A stretch of DNA of 64,000 bases, taken from contig JBMNGN010000005.1 of the NCBI GenBank assembly GCA_050949865.1, forward strand, positions 248,001 to 312,000. Direction: 5' to 3'. The DNA is from JBMNGN01 sp050949865 (GTDB taxonomy: Bacteria > Bacillota > Syntrophomonadia > Syntrophomonadales > Syntrophomonadaceae). Position 1 is the stretch's first letter. The number at the start of each line of letters is the position of its first letter. Below are positions 18,296-26,383 of the stretch, piece by piece. The notes under the pieces are model-generated. The model searched no databases. It was not told the DNA's origin and worked only from the letters and a program-made list of their open reading frames with translations. The position numbers and the translations under genes were made by a program.

Positions 18296-18335
18296 AAAAA
18301 GCCTAAAACTGAAAGCTGCAGCCTTCAGTTTTAGG
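18296..18335 (-). terminator. Strong hairpin after recG, abutting the SD of the mini-SASP gene
   Basis: CCTAAAACTGAA/TTCAGTTTTAGG forms a 12-bp stem plus a GC/GC extension after one mismatch. On the minus strand it is followed by GCTTTTT and then at once by GGAGGTGAT. It ends the recG message, and its U run touches the next ribosome binding site. Confidence 0.8.
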
Positions 18336-18372
18336 TTTTACATTGGCCGTATTATTATTTAGTTTTATTGCT

Positions 18373-20418
18373 CTAATTTTGGGCTATAAAGCTATTGTTG
18401 GGAAATTTTTGGTTAATATATGGCTGGAAGGTTTCAAAAACCCTCAATATATCCAACTCTCCGGCTAAACTCTGGGTGATTTTGAACACCTCAGGATCGC
18501 TTATGAGATTCGCCATCTTAAATTGATTCAGCCCATGCTGCTTCATGCCTAACATTTCTCCGGGACCCCGGATTTTCAAGTCTTCTTCAGCTAATCTAAA
18601 ACCGTCATGGGATTCTTGCAAAATTCTTAAGCGTTTATGCGCTTCTTCAGTTTTTGGATCACATACCAGAAAACAGTACGCCTGCTTACTACCTCTACCC
18701 ACTCGCCCGCGCAGCTGGTGAAGCTGGGATAATCCAAACCGTTCAGCTTGTTCGACTACCATTATCGAGGCACTGGGAACATCGATACCTACTTCAATAA
18801 CCGTAGTAGCTACCAGTATCCTAATCACACCGGACTTGAATTGTCTCATGACCCTATCTTTATCCCGGGCATTCATTTTTCCATGAATAAGTCCAATTTC
18901 AATCCCGGGAAAAATATGATTGGTCAGTTCATTATGCAGGCTTACTGCATCTTTAATATCCTGATTTTCGGTTTCCTCTATTAAAGGGGTTACATAATAA
19001 GCCTGTTCGCCAGAGGCAAGTTGCTTACGAATAAAATTATACAGCCGGCTTCTTTCAGAAGTTTTTACCCATACAGTTTTCACCGGTTTTCTACCCGGTG
19101 GCAGCTCATCAATGGTAGAGACATTCAGTTCCCCGTAAAAGGTTAATGCCAGGGTTCTGGGTATCGGAGTTGCAGTCATCACCATTACATCCGGGTTGTC
19201 ACCTTTTGATTCAAGTAGGGAACGCTGCCTTACCCCAAACCGGTGCTGCTCATCTATTACCACCAAACCCAGGCGTTTAAAGACTACTTTATCCTGAATA
19301 ACGGAATGAGTTCCAACTAGTATATCTATATCACCCGAGGCCACCTTATCCAAAATATCCTTTTTTTCTTTGACTGAACAGCTTTTCGTAAGACAGGCCA
19401 CTCGCATATTATTTTTGGCCAGCAGGCCGTTAACCGATTTGTAGTGCTGTTCGGCCAGTATTTCTGTAGGGGCCATAAGGGAGGCTTGAAATCCACTGGC
19501 AACCGCTTTTGCTAGGGCCAGAATGGCTATTACGGTTTTACCTGAACCTACATCTCCCTGCACTAAACGGTTCATGTGCCGGGGAGATTCCATATCCCGG
19601 AAAATCTCTTGTAGAACCCTTTTTTGGCTCCTGGTCAATTTAAAGGGTAATTGACTGATCAACCCGGTTATTACATCATTTGCCGGCTTATGCTGTACAA
19701 AACCAAGGCCCTGCTCCAATCGGTTTTTAAGAACATTAACCAAAAGAAGCATAATTTCCTCTACGGCTAACCTTAGATTTGCCTGGCGAAGTGCCTCCTT
19801 GTCCTGCGGAAAATGTATGTTTTCTAAAGCAAAATGAATATCACACAATTGGTATCTTTCTCTCTGGGCCTGGTCAATAATCTCGGGATAATATCTTAAA
19901 TACTCGTCGAGAACATTACGCACCAATTTGCGGATAAACTTCTGGTTAATTCCCTCAACCAGGGGATATACCGGCAGGTAACCATGCTTTAGGGAGCTGT
20001 TCGGCAGTAACTCATATTCTATTACATGGAGCTCCAAACCGCGGTATCCTTCCTTAAGCCTTCCCACAATCATTATTTCCATACCTGGGGAAATAAGATT
20101 AGAAATATACGGTTGGTTGAACCAGATCGCCGGAAGGATCAATGTATTATCCTTAACCATTGCGGTACAAATAACCATGCCGTTTTTACTTTTCCGGCAA
20201 TGTACATCTTGTACTACTCCTATTACACTTGCTATCCCTCCATCGTTCAGCTTTTGCAGGTGGCTTGTTGATAGGCCACAGGCTATATAACGACGGGGTA
20301 TAAGCCAGAGTAAATCAAATATTATTTCGATCCCTAAACTTTTTAACCTCTTTTTCCGCTGGGGTCCTACCCCTTTTAAAAACTGAATACTTTGCAACAA
20401 CCTATCCGTAGGTAACAC
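18373..20418 (-). CDS. recG: ATP-dependent DNA helicase RecG
   Basis: RecG remodels stalled replication forks and Holliday junctions. The N-terminal wedge domain (GVGPQRKKRLKSLGI) is followed by a helicase core with Walker A GDVGSGKT near residue 295 and the DEQH box (VVIDEQHRFGVRQR). Also present are TATPIPRTLA and the C-terminal motif RGRVGRGSKQAYC. The length of 681 aa is standard. The start is probably GTG 20418, but AAGGAG abuts it, so the exact start is uncertain. Confidence 0.96.
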   Translation of the reverse strand: MLPTDRLLQSIQFLKGVGPQRKKRLKSLGIEIIFDLLWLIPRRYIACGLSTSHLQKLNDGGIASVIGVVQDVHCRKSKNGMVICTAMVKDNTLILPAIWFNQPYISNLISPGMEIMIVGRLKEGYRGLELHVIEYELLPNSSLKHGYLPVYPLVEGINQKFIRKLVRNVLDEYLRYYPEIIDQAQRERYQLCDIHFALENIHFPQDKEALRQANLRLAVEEIMLLLVNVLKNRLEQGLGFVQHKPANDVITGLISQLPFKLTRSQKRVLQEIFRDMESPRHMNRLVQGDVGSGKTVIAILALAKAVASGFQASLMAPTEILAEQHYKSVNGLLAKNNMRVACLTKSCSVKEKKDILDKVASGDIDILVGTHSVIQDKVVFKRLGLVVIDEQHRFGVRQRSLLESKGDNPDVMVMTATPIPRTLALTFYGELNVSTIDELPPGRKPVKTVWVKTSERSRLYNFIRKQLASGEQAYYVTPLIEETENQDIKDAVSLHNELTNHIFPGIEIGLIHGKMNARDKDRVMRQFKSGVIRILVATTVIEVGIDVPSASIMVVEQAERFGLSQLHQLRGRVGRGSKQAYCFLVCDPKTEEAHKRLRILQESHDGFRLAEEDLKIRGPGEMLGMKQHGLNQFKMANLISDPEVFKITQSLAGELDILRVFETFQPYINQKFPNNSFIAQN

Positions 20419-20456
20419 TCCTTATTAACAAGTGGCCATTAAAACCATAGGGGCTA

Positions 20457-22085
20457 TTATTCTACGGAAACAAAAAAGCTGTAATGAGGTTGACCCCCGT
20501 AGTGAATTTCTACTTCAAAGTCGGGGAAAATGCTCTTTATCCGGTCTTTAATAATATCAGCCTTTTCCTGCTCAATATCTTTTCCATAAAAGAGGGTAAT
20601 CAATTCACTCTCTTCATTAGCCATAACCCCCAGCAGTTTTTCCAATGCGTCTTCTACTGTTTCGCTGGTTACAACGATCTCATCCTTTAAAATACCAATA
20701 ATAGAACCTTCTTTTATACCCAGACCATTAATTGCGGAATCCCTGACTGCATAGGTAATTTCACCGTATTGTACATGTTTCATCTCATTGTGCATAGCCT
20801 GGCTAACTTCAGCCAGCTCACCATCCGGATCATAAGCAATCAGTGCAGTGACGGCCTGCATCACCGATCGGGTTGGAACTACCTCAACCTTTTTCTCGGT
20901 TAAATGATCTACTTGTTGGGCAGCCATGATTATGTTGCTGTTATTGGGCAATATTATAATAGACTCAGCATTTACCTGATTGCACGCATTCACCAGTTCC
21001 TCGGTACTAGGATTCATGGTCTGCCCACCTTCGACCACCATGTCCACCCCGAGGCTTTTAAGAATACTGACTATACCTTCTCCAGCTCCGACTGCAACCA
21101 AGCCGATTTTTTTCTTGTCCGAAGGTTGGTTGGTTTCCTGCCAGTTGTTTAAGTGCTCATGCGCTTCCTCAACCATATTATTTATCTTTATATCGCTCAA
21201 TCTTCCCCATTTTAAACAGGTCTCCAATACTCTTCCCGGACTGTTGGAATGAAGATGGACTTTAACCAGTTCACTATCCCCTACAACCAGCAAAGAATCT
21301 CCCAGAGGGGTTAATTGCTTCTGAAGGCTGTTGATATTAATGCTGGTGCCCTTAATAAGGACCTCAGTGCAGTATTCAAATTCGAGGTCAACCTCTCCTT
21401 GATGACCGGTTTCTTCCTTCCTGGGCAACATGATTTCACGGTATGTATCAATTTCCAGCCGATTGTCCCCAGCTAATCCCTCGATTACCCCTTCTAAAAA
21501 GAACAGTAAACCCTGGCCTCCGGCATCTACCACTCCTGCTTCCTTTAAAATCGGAAGCAGGTTGGGGGTCTTCTGTAAAACCTTATAGCCGGTTTCAACC
21601 CCTACCAGAAGGGTGGCCACAATATCATTATTCTTTTTGGCTTCGATTTCACAGGATTTTGCTATCTCCCTGATTACGGTCAATATGGTGCCTTCTACCG
21701 GTTTCATTACCGCTTCATACGCAGTCTGTGAACCTTTTTTTAAAGCTTGGGCCAGATCCCTGGCATCCGCCTTTTCCTTGCCTTCAAAAACCCTGGCCAT
21801 ACCCCGGAATACCTGGGAAAGGATAACCCCAGAGTTTCCCCTGGCTCCCATTAAAGAACCCATAGATATAGCCTTAGCTACTTTACCCAGGCTGGCATCT
21901 GCTACTTTTTCCCCCTCCTTTACTGCCGAATAAAGGGTTAGATACATATTGGTACCGGTGTCTCCATCCGGGACAGGAAAAACGTTTAATAAATCCACCT
22001 GATCTCGGTTTTGCTCAAGCTTTATACATCCAGCCCTGACACATCTTACCCAATCGTTTCCGCTTATACAATCAACCAAGCTCAA
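20457..22085 (-). CDS. fakA: Fatty acid kinase subunit A (DAK2/YloV family)
   Basis: FakA phosphorylates fatty acids presented by a FakB protein, giving acyl-phosphate for PlsX-type lipid synthesis. The N-terminal DhaL-like domain contains NVFPVPDGDTGTNMYLT near residue 34 and GARGNSGVILSQVFRG near 80. A middle domain and a C-terminal DegV-like domain (to residue 542) follow. The start is TTG 22085 with GGGAGG nine bases upstream. The yloU-fakA-recG order equals that of Bacillus. Confidence 0.9.
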   Translation of the reverse strand: MSLVDCISGNDWVRCVRAGCIKLEQNRDQVDLLNVFPVPDGDTGTNMYLTLYSAVKEGEKVADASLGKVAKAISMGSLMGARGNSGVILSQVFRGMARVFEGKEKADARDLAQALKKGSQTAYEAVMKPVEGTILTVIREIAKSCEIEAKKNNDIVATLLVGVETGYKVLQKTPNLLPILKEAGVVDAGGQGLLFFLEGVIEGLAGDNRLEIDTYREIMLPRKEETGHQGEVDLEFEYCTEVLIKGTSININSLQKQLTPLGDSLLVVGDSELVKVHLHSNSPGRVLETCLKWGRLSDIKINNMVEEAHEHLNNWQETNQPSDKKKIGLVAVGAGEGIVSILKSLGVDMVVEGGQTMNPSTEELVNACNQVNAESIIILPNNSNIIMAAQQVDHLTEKKVEVVPTRSVMQAVTALIAYDPDGELAEVSQAMHNEMKHVQYGEITYAVRDSAINGLGIKEGSIIGILKDEIVVTSETVEDALEKLLGVMANEESELITLFYGKDIEQEKADIIKDRIKSIFPDFEVEIHYGGQPHYSFFVSVE

Positions 22086-22100
22086 CTTGTAAATCCTCCC

Positions 22101-22463
22101 CTACTTTTCTCTTATTACTTTGACGCCGCGGATGTTAACATTTACACCGGCAACCGGCAAACCAACATATTTATTGACCACATAGGCTACCTTTTGCATA
22201 ACATTGTGCGCTACCTCATTAATCTTTATGCCATATCCTACGATCACATTGACATCAATTACCAAACCGTTTTCACTTAATTCGACAGTAACTCCTTTGC
22301 GAATAGACTCCATCCCTAGAATACTAGTAATCCCTGATTGAATGTTCTGGGGTGCCATTCCTACCAGACCATAGCAATCTATGGCAGCCATGCCTGCTAT
22401 TGTTTCCACTACCTCTTCAGAAACATCAATGGTTCCTAAATCAGTACTTTTGATTCTATACAT
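22101..22463 (-). CDS. yloU: Asp23/Gls24 family protein YloU
   Basis: A 120-aa DUF322 protein (IDVSEEVVETIAGMAAIDCYGLVGM, split here over residues 9-33) found beside fakA in Firmicutes; related proteins are envelope-stress or membrane-associated factors. The start is ATG 22463 with GGAGGATAT upstream. A longer frame reaching 22673 would run through the rpmB promoter and gene and is rejected. Exact role unknown. Confidence 0.88.
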   Translation of the reverse strand: MYRIKSTDLGTIDVSEEVVETIAGMAAIDCYGLVGMAPQNIQSGITSILGMESIRKGVTVELSENGLVIDVNVIVGYGIKINEVAHNVMQKVAYVVNKYVGLPVAGVNVNIRGVKVIREK

Positions 22464-22511
22464 AAATATATCCTCCAATCTATCTATTATAAGTAATTTT
22501 ATTCCATCTTC

Positions 22512-22540
22512 TTGCCCTTTACTACCGATTTTGGTACAAT
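22512..22540 (+). promoter_or_regulatory. Sigma-A-type promoter of rpmB
   Basis: TTGCCC (22512-22517), a 17-bp spacer and TACAAT (22535-22540) lie 34 bp before the rpmB ATG. The match to the vegetative consensus is good. Confidence 0.75.
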
Positions 22541-22574
22541 ATTTAAGTGCATTTGAAAGGAAGGGGGCAATAGA

Positions 22575-22763
22575 ATGGCCAAGTGTGATATTTGCGGAAA
22601 AGGTATTAGTTTTGGAAAAAAGTTTAGCCATTCCCACATTAGAACTAATCGTCAATGGAAACCAAATGTTCAAAGAGTAAAGGTGCTTATTAACGGAACT
22701 CCCAAGAAATTGTACGTCTGTACCCGTTGTCTAAGATCCGGCAAAATCCAACGAGCAATCTAG
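22575..22763 (+). CDS. rpmB: 50S ribosomal protein L28
   Basis: L28 of 62 aa, with the signature GKKFSHSHIRTNRQWKPNVQ. CDIC at the N-terminus and CTRC near residue 53 make the zinc-binding form. GGAAGGGGG precedes ATG 22575. It is a single-gene unit, with its own promoter and terminator, divergent from yloU-fakA-recG as in Bacillus. Confidence 0.97.
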   Translation: MAKCDICGKGISFGKKFSHSHIRTNRQWKPNVQRVKVLINGTPKKLYVCTRCLRSGKIQRAI

Positions 22764-22769
22764 AGAAAC

Positions 22770-22806
22770 AAGCCTTAGAAAATAAGTTCTAAGGCTTATT
22801 GTTTTT
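22770..22806. terminator. Terminator of rpmB, shared with hslO
   Basis: AAGCCTTAGAA/TTCTAAGGCTT (11 bp, 6-nt loop) is followed on the plus strand by ATTGTTTTTATT. The stop codon of convergent hslO lies within the 3' arm, so the element probably serves both genes. Confidence 0.88.
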
Positions 22807-23673
22807 ATTCCCAAAGACTTCCTCCCGCTGGTACCTGTATATCTGATTGCAGAAATTACAACAAACTTCAATACAGCCTCTTTCCTCATTAATACTATCC
22901 AGCTCTTCATCAGGTAATCCAGCTAATATCCTGGCTATTCTTTCATATGAACAATTACATTTAAAAGCCAAGGGTTTTTGATCTATTACAGTATAATCAA
23001 TCCTCCTTAATGCCATGGTCAGCAGACTTTCCAATGATTCACTATTATTAATAGAATTGCTTATGGGTCCCATTTCCAATATGTTATCTTCTACCAGCTT
23101 GATTATATCTTCAGAAGCCCCAGGTAATGCCTGAACAATCAGGCCTCCAGCCGCCGCTATGCTTAGATCGGTTGCTACCAGTACACCTAATGATACCAGG
23201 GAAGGTACCTGCTCTGATCCCAGTAAATACTGGGCCAGATCCTCAGCGATTTCCCCGGATACTAATGGAACCATACCCCTGAAGGGCTGATTAAAACCTA
23301 TATCTTTAACTACTTCCAGGAAACCTTCCTTCCCCACCAGTTTTCCTACCGCTAATTTGCCCGGGTAAACCGAAGGGAGATCTGCCAGCGGGTTGGACAC
23401 ATATCCTCGTACATGTCCGGTGGAATTGGCTGTTGCTATAATTGGCCCTGATATTCCATAACCATTTACCCTAATTGTAAGGGAATCCCCATCATTTTTA
23501 AGGTCACTGCCCAGCATAACTGCAGCAGTTAAAACCCTGCCTAGAGCAGCTGAAGCAGTTGCAGAAGTGCCATGTCTGCGACGGGCCTCTTCCACTATAT
23601 TGGTAGTTCTTGAAATAATAACCCGAATCTGCTTCTGGTTATCTACAGCTTTGACTAAATAATCATTTTTCAT
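22789..23673 (-). CDS. hslO: Redox-regulated chaperone Hsp33
   Basis: Hsp33 is a cytosolic holdase switched on by oxidation of its zinc centre. The C-terminal redox switch is visible as CNC (about 238) and CNFC (about 271), the CxC...CxxC pattern. The N-terminal domain shows LGRVLTAAVMLGS and family-typical glycine turns. The protein is 294 aa. The ATG at 23673 follows AAAGG. It fits an anaerobe facing occasional oxygen, as does perR-rbr in this window. Confidence 0.94.
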   Translation of the reverse strand: MKNDYLVKAVDNQKQIRVIISRTTNIVEEARRRHGTSATASAALGRVLTAAVMLGSDLKNDGDSLTIRVNGYGISGPIIATANSTGHVRGYVSNPLADLPSVYPGKLAVGKLVGKEGFLEVVKDIGFNQPFRGMVPLVSGEIAEDLAQYLLGSEQVPSLVSLGVLVATDLSIAAAGGLIVQALPGASEDIIKLVEDNILEMGPISNSINNSESLESLLTMALRRIDYTVIDQKPLAFKCNCSYERIARILAGLPDEELDSINEERGCIEVCCNFCNQIYRYQREEVFGNKNNKP

Positions 23674-23822
23674 AACCGGGCCTTTCTATCTATCTGTTTC
23701 TCTTGTAATTATACCCATAACCAGGTAAATTTCAAAATTCTTATTTACAGGAAAAATTGGTTATCATGTTGAAAAAATAAGTTATAGATAAACCTATTTG
23801 CCTAATGAAGGGATTGAATTTG

Positions 23823-24356
23823 ATGCCTATCTATGAATTTGAGGGAAAAAGGCCGGTAATTGGAGATGGGTGCTTTATCCATCCCCAGGCAGTTCTAATC
23901 GGGTCAGTTGAAATCGGTAATAATTGTTATATTGGTGCTGGTTCGGTTATCAGGGGCGATGTAGGGAAAATAATCATAGGAGCAGGCTGTAGTATTCAAG
24001 ATAATAGTGTCATCCATGTGGATCCTGATACCCTGGTAATAATCGAGGATTTTGTCCTTATAGGACATTCAGCAATTGTTCACGGTCCCTGCCTTATTAA
24101 ACAACATGCCGTTATAGGAATGGGAGCAATAGTGTCCATCAACTGTGAAATAGAAGCGGAAAGCCTACTTGGAGCGGGCAGTCTGCTTCCTCCCGGCCAG
24201 GTGATCAACTATCGTAAAATGGCTTTGGGTAACCCGGCCAAAACGGTGAGGGAACTCAGTAACGAACAAGTATTGGCCTTTCAATCCGGTATCCGGGAAT
24301 ACGGCCAATTGGTTAACCGTTCGATCAGCACTATGAAACTAATCGATACTAAATAA
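23823..24356 (+). CDS. Gamma-class carbonic anhydrase-like hexapeptide-repeat protein
   Basis: A 177-aa left-handed beta-helix protein made of I/V-G-x4 repeats. Candidate zinc histidines are in IHVDPD and IGHSAIVHG. This is the gamma-carbonic anhydrase / PaaY / YrdA-like family; many members have unproven activity. I prefer ATG 23823 (MPIYEFEG) because AAGGGA is nine bases upstream; ATG 23805 lacks a site. Its end overlaps convergent coaD by 8 bp. Confidence 0.82.
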   Translation: MPIYEFEGKRPVIGDGCFIHPQAVLIGSVEIGNNCYIGAGSVIRGDVGKIIIGAGCSIQDNSVIHVDPDTLVIIEDFVLIGHSAIVHGPCLIKQHAVIGMGAIVSINCEIEAESLLGAGSLLPPGQVINYRKMALGNPAKTVRELSNEQVLAFQSGIREYGQLVNRSISTMKLIDTK

Positions 24357-24858
24357 TAGGCTCTTCTTTATTTGTGCTGAATTTTTTAATTTTAGCCTGG
24401 AGTTGGTGCAACACAACGGACGGTACCATGGTACTAACATCGCCCCCCACCAGGGCTGCTTCTTTTACCCCACTGGAACTCACATATATATACCGGGGAT
24501 CGGAAACGACGAATATGGTTTCAATTTGGGGGGCCAGGTTCTTATTCATCATAGACATATGCGATTCATATTGAAAATCATTTACCGACCTTAATCCCCT
24601 GATTATTACTGTGGCCTCTTTTTCTTTAAGATAGTCAACCAGTAACCCGCTAAAGCATTCTACCTCAATATTCTTCAGGTGCTTAGTACACTGCTGAATT
24701 AGTTCCTGGCGCTCACTCAGGGTAAAAAGGCTTTTCTTTTTAACATTATGTATTACTGCCACTATAATTTTGTCAAATATACGGCTCGTTCTGTTAAGAA
24801 TATCAATATGCCCGTTGGTTACTGGATCAAAACTACCTGGGTAAACTGCGGTTTTCAA
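24349..24858 (-). CDS. coaD: Phosphopantetheine adenylyltransferase
   Basis: CoaD makes dephospho-CoA from 4'-phosphopantetheine and ATP, the penultimate step of CoA synthesis. The nucleotidyltransferase motif GSFDPVTNGHIDI is at residues 8-20, with IIRGLRSVNDFQYE near 87 and YVSSSGVKEAA near 125. The 169-aa length is usual. The start is TTG 24858, with AAAGGAGAG six bases upstream and no ATG nearby. Confidence 0.96.
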   Translation of the reverse strand: MKTAVYPGSFDPVTNGHIDILNRTSRIFDKIIVAVIHNVKKKSLFTLSERQELIQQCTKHLKNIEVECFSGLLVDYLKEKEATVIIRGLRSVNDFQYESHMSMMNKNLAPQIETIFVVSDPRYIYVSSSGVKEAALVGGDVSTMVPSVVLHQLQAKIKKFSTNKEEPII

Positions 24859-24879
24859 TGGATTCTCTCCTTTCCTACC

Positions 24880-24914
24880 ATGAAAAAATACAGAAGATTT
24901 CTCTTCTGTATTTT
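24880..24914 (-). terminator. Intrinsic terminator after the thiolase gene
   Basis: AAAATACAGAAGA-GAAA-TCTTCTGTATTTT is a 13-bp stem on the minus strand, followed by TTCATGG after six T. It lies about 50 bp past the thiolase stop and before coaD. Confidence 0.88.
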
Positions 24915-24963
24915 AACATTTTATATTCATGGTTTAAAATTTAATTTGGCTATTGGCTATAAT

Positions 24964-26145
24964 CTATCTTTCAACTATTAATGCGGCTCCCATGCCACCG
25001 CCAATACACAAGGTAGCCAACCCGCGTTTGGCATCCCTTTTCTGCATTTCATACAATAAGGTAACCAGAATTCTGCATCCGGACGAGCCAATTGGATGGC
25101 CTAAAGCAATTGCCCCGCCATTGACATTGACTTTATCCATTTTATCTTCAAATCCCAGATCGCGAGCCACAGCAATAGATTGGGCAGCAAATGCTTCATT
25201 AGCCTCAATCAAATCAATATCATCAATAGTAAATCCTGCTTTGGCCAATGCCTTTCTGGTTGCGGGTATGGGCCCCAATCCCATAACCTTAGGATCAACT
25301 CCCCCTGAAGCATAGCTGACAATCCTGGCCATGGGCTTAATCCCTAGTTCATCAGCCTTCTCTTTGGACATAACAATAACTGCTGCAGCACTGTCATTTA
25401 TTCCAGAAGCATTTCCGGCTGTAACACTGCCATCTTTCTTAAACGCTGGTCTAAGGGTTGCCATTTTTTCCAAGGTAGTCTGTCTCGGATGTTCATCGGT
25501 ATCAAAAACTATATCTCCTTTTTTGCCCTTCAATACTACCGGCACGATCTCATCCTTAAATCTTCCCGAAGCAATAGCAGCTGCCGCTCTTTGCTGGCTT
25601 CGATAGCCGAAGGCATCCTGCTCTTCCCGGGTTATTCCATACTGTTCGTTGATGTTTTCAGCAGTAATTCCCATGTGATACCCGTTAAATATCTCCCATA
25701 GGCCGTCCTTAATCATAATATCTACTAAAACCCCATCGTTCATGCGATATCCATAGCGGGCATTCTCCAAGGCAAAAGGCGCTCTGCTCATGTTCTCCAT
25801 TCCACCGGCCAATACCACATCAGCATCCCCGGCTTTTATAATCTGGGCTGCCAGACTAACGGCTCTCAGACCGGAAGCACAGACTTTGTTAATGGTAAAT
25901 GCAGTAACTTCTTTCGGAACACCAGCATGGATCATAGCTTGACGAGCTACATTCTGTCCTTGAGCGGCCTGGAGAACACATCCAAATATAACTTCATCCA
26001 GCTGTTCACCTGTTAAACCAGCTCTTTTGAGGGCTTCTTTTATTACCAGCGAACCCAATTCCACAACTGGCACGTCCTTCAGTGCACCACCAAAGGTGCC
26101 AATCGGTGTACGGCAAGCACTGACAATAACTACTTCTCTCGACAT
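24964..26145 (-). CDS. Acetyl-CoA acetyltransferase (thiolase)
   Basis: A type II thiolase of 393 aa that reversibly splits acetoacetyl-CoA into two acetyl-CoA, the last step of butyrate beta-oxidation (or the first of its synthesis). The nucleophile Cys89 sits in NKVCASGLRAV. GHPIGSSGCRILVT near 348 and CIGGGMGAALIVE at the C-terminus carry the His and second Cys. AAGGAGG precedes the ATG. It is directly downstream of the FeS oxidoreductase gene but separated by a terminator. Confidence 0.95.
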   Translation of the reverse strand: MSREVVIVSACRTPIGTFGGALKDVPVVELGSLVIKEALKRAGLTGEQLDEVIFGCVLQAAQGQNVARQAMIHAGVPKEVTAFTINKVCASGLRAVSLAAQIIKAGDADVVLAGGMENMSRAPFALENARYGYRMNDGVLVDIMIKDGLWEIFNGYHMGITAENINEQYGITREEQDAFGYRSQQRAAAAIASGRFKDEIVPVVLKGKKGDIVFDTDEHPRQTTLEKMATLRPAFKKDGSVTAGNASGINDSAAAVIVMSKEKADELGIKPMARIVSYASGGVDPKVMGLGPIPATRKALAKAGFTIDDIDLIEANEAFAAQSIAVARDLGFEDKMDKVNVNGGAIALGHPIGSSGCRILVTLLYEMQKRDAKRGLATLCIGGGMGAALIVER

Positions 26146-26350
26146 TATAAAACCTCCTTATTTCCAACTAATTAACCTGGTTGATTATCTATTTGGCATA
26201 AATCATACCACAATAGCTTCGAGTATTTAATCCCGTTTTAAAAACTGATTGTAATCACTCATTCCGCACTTTAGTTAATTAAGTTGAACTCCCCCTGCCT
26301 GCCTCCGTGCATCTCCATTCTGCTCTTTTGCCTAATTCCATCTATCGTGC

Positions 26351-26374
26351 AAAAAGACCCCGAAAAGGGGTCCT
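26351..26374 (-). terminator. Terminator of the etfB-etfA-oxidoreductase unit
   Basis: GGACCCC-TTTTC-GGGGTC followed by TTTTTGC on the minus strand, starting about 10 bp past the oxidoreductase stop. Canonical stem and U run. Confidence 0.9.
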
Positions 26375-26383
26375 TTATTCCGC

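Noticed and set aside
22464..22673. A 70-codon N-terminal extension of YloU
   Set aside because: It would read backwards through the rpmB promoter and gene start; the ATG at 22463 has a strong SD and matches family length.
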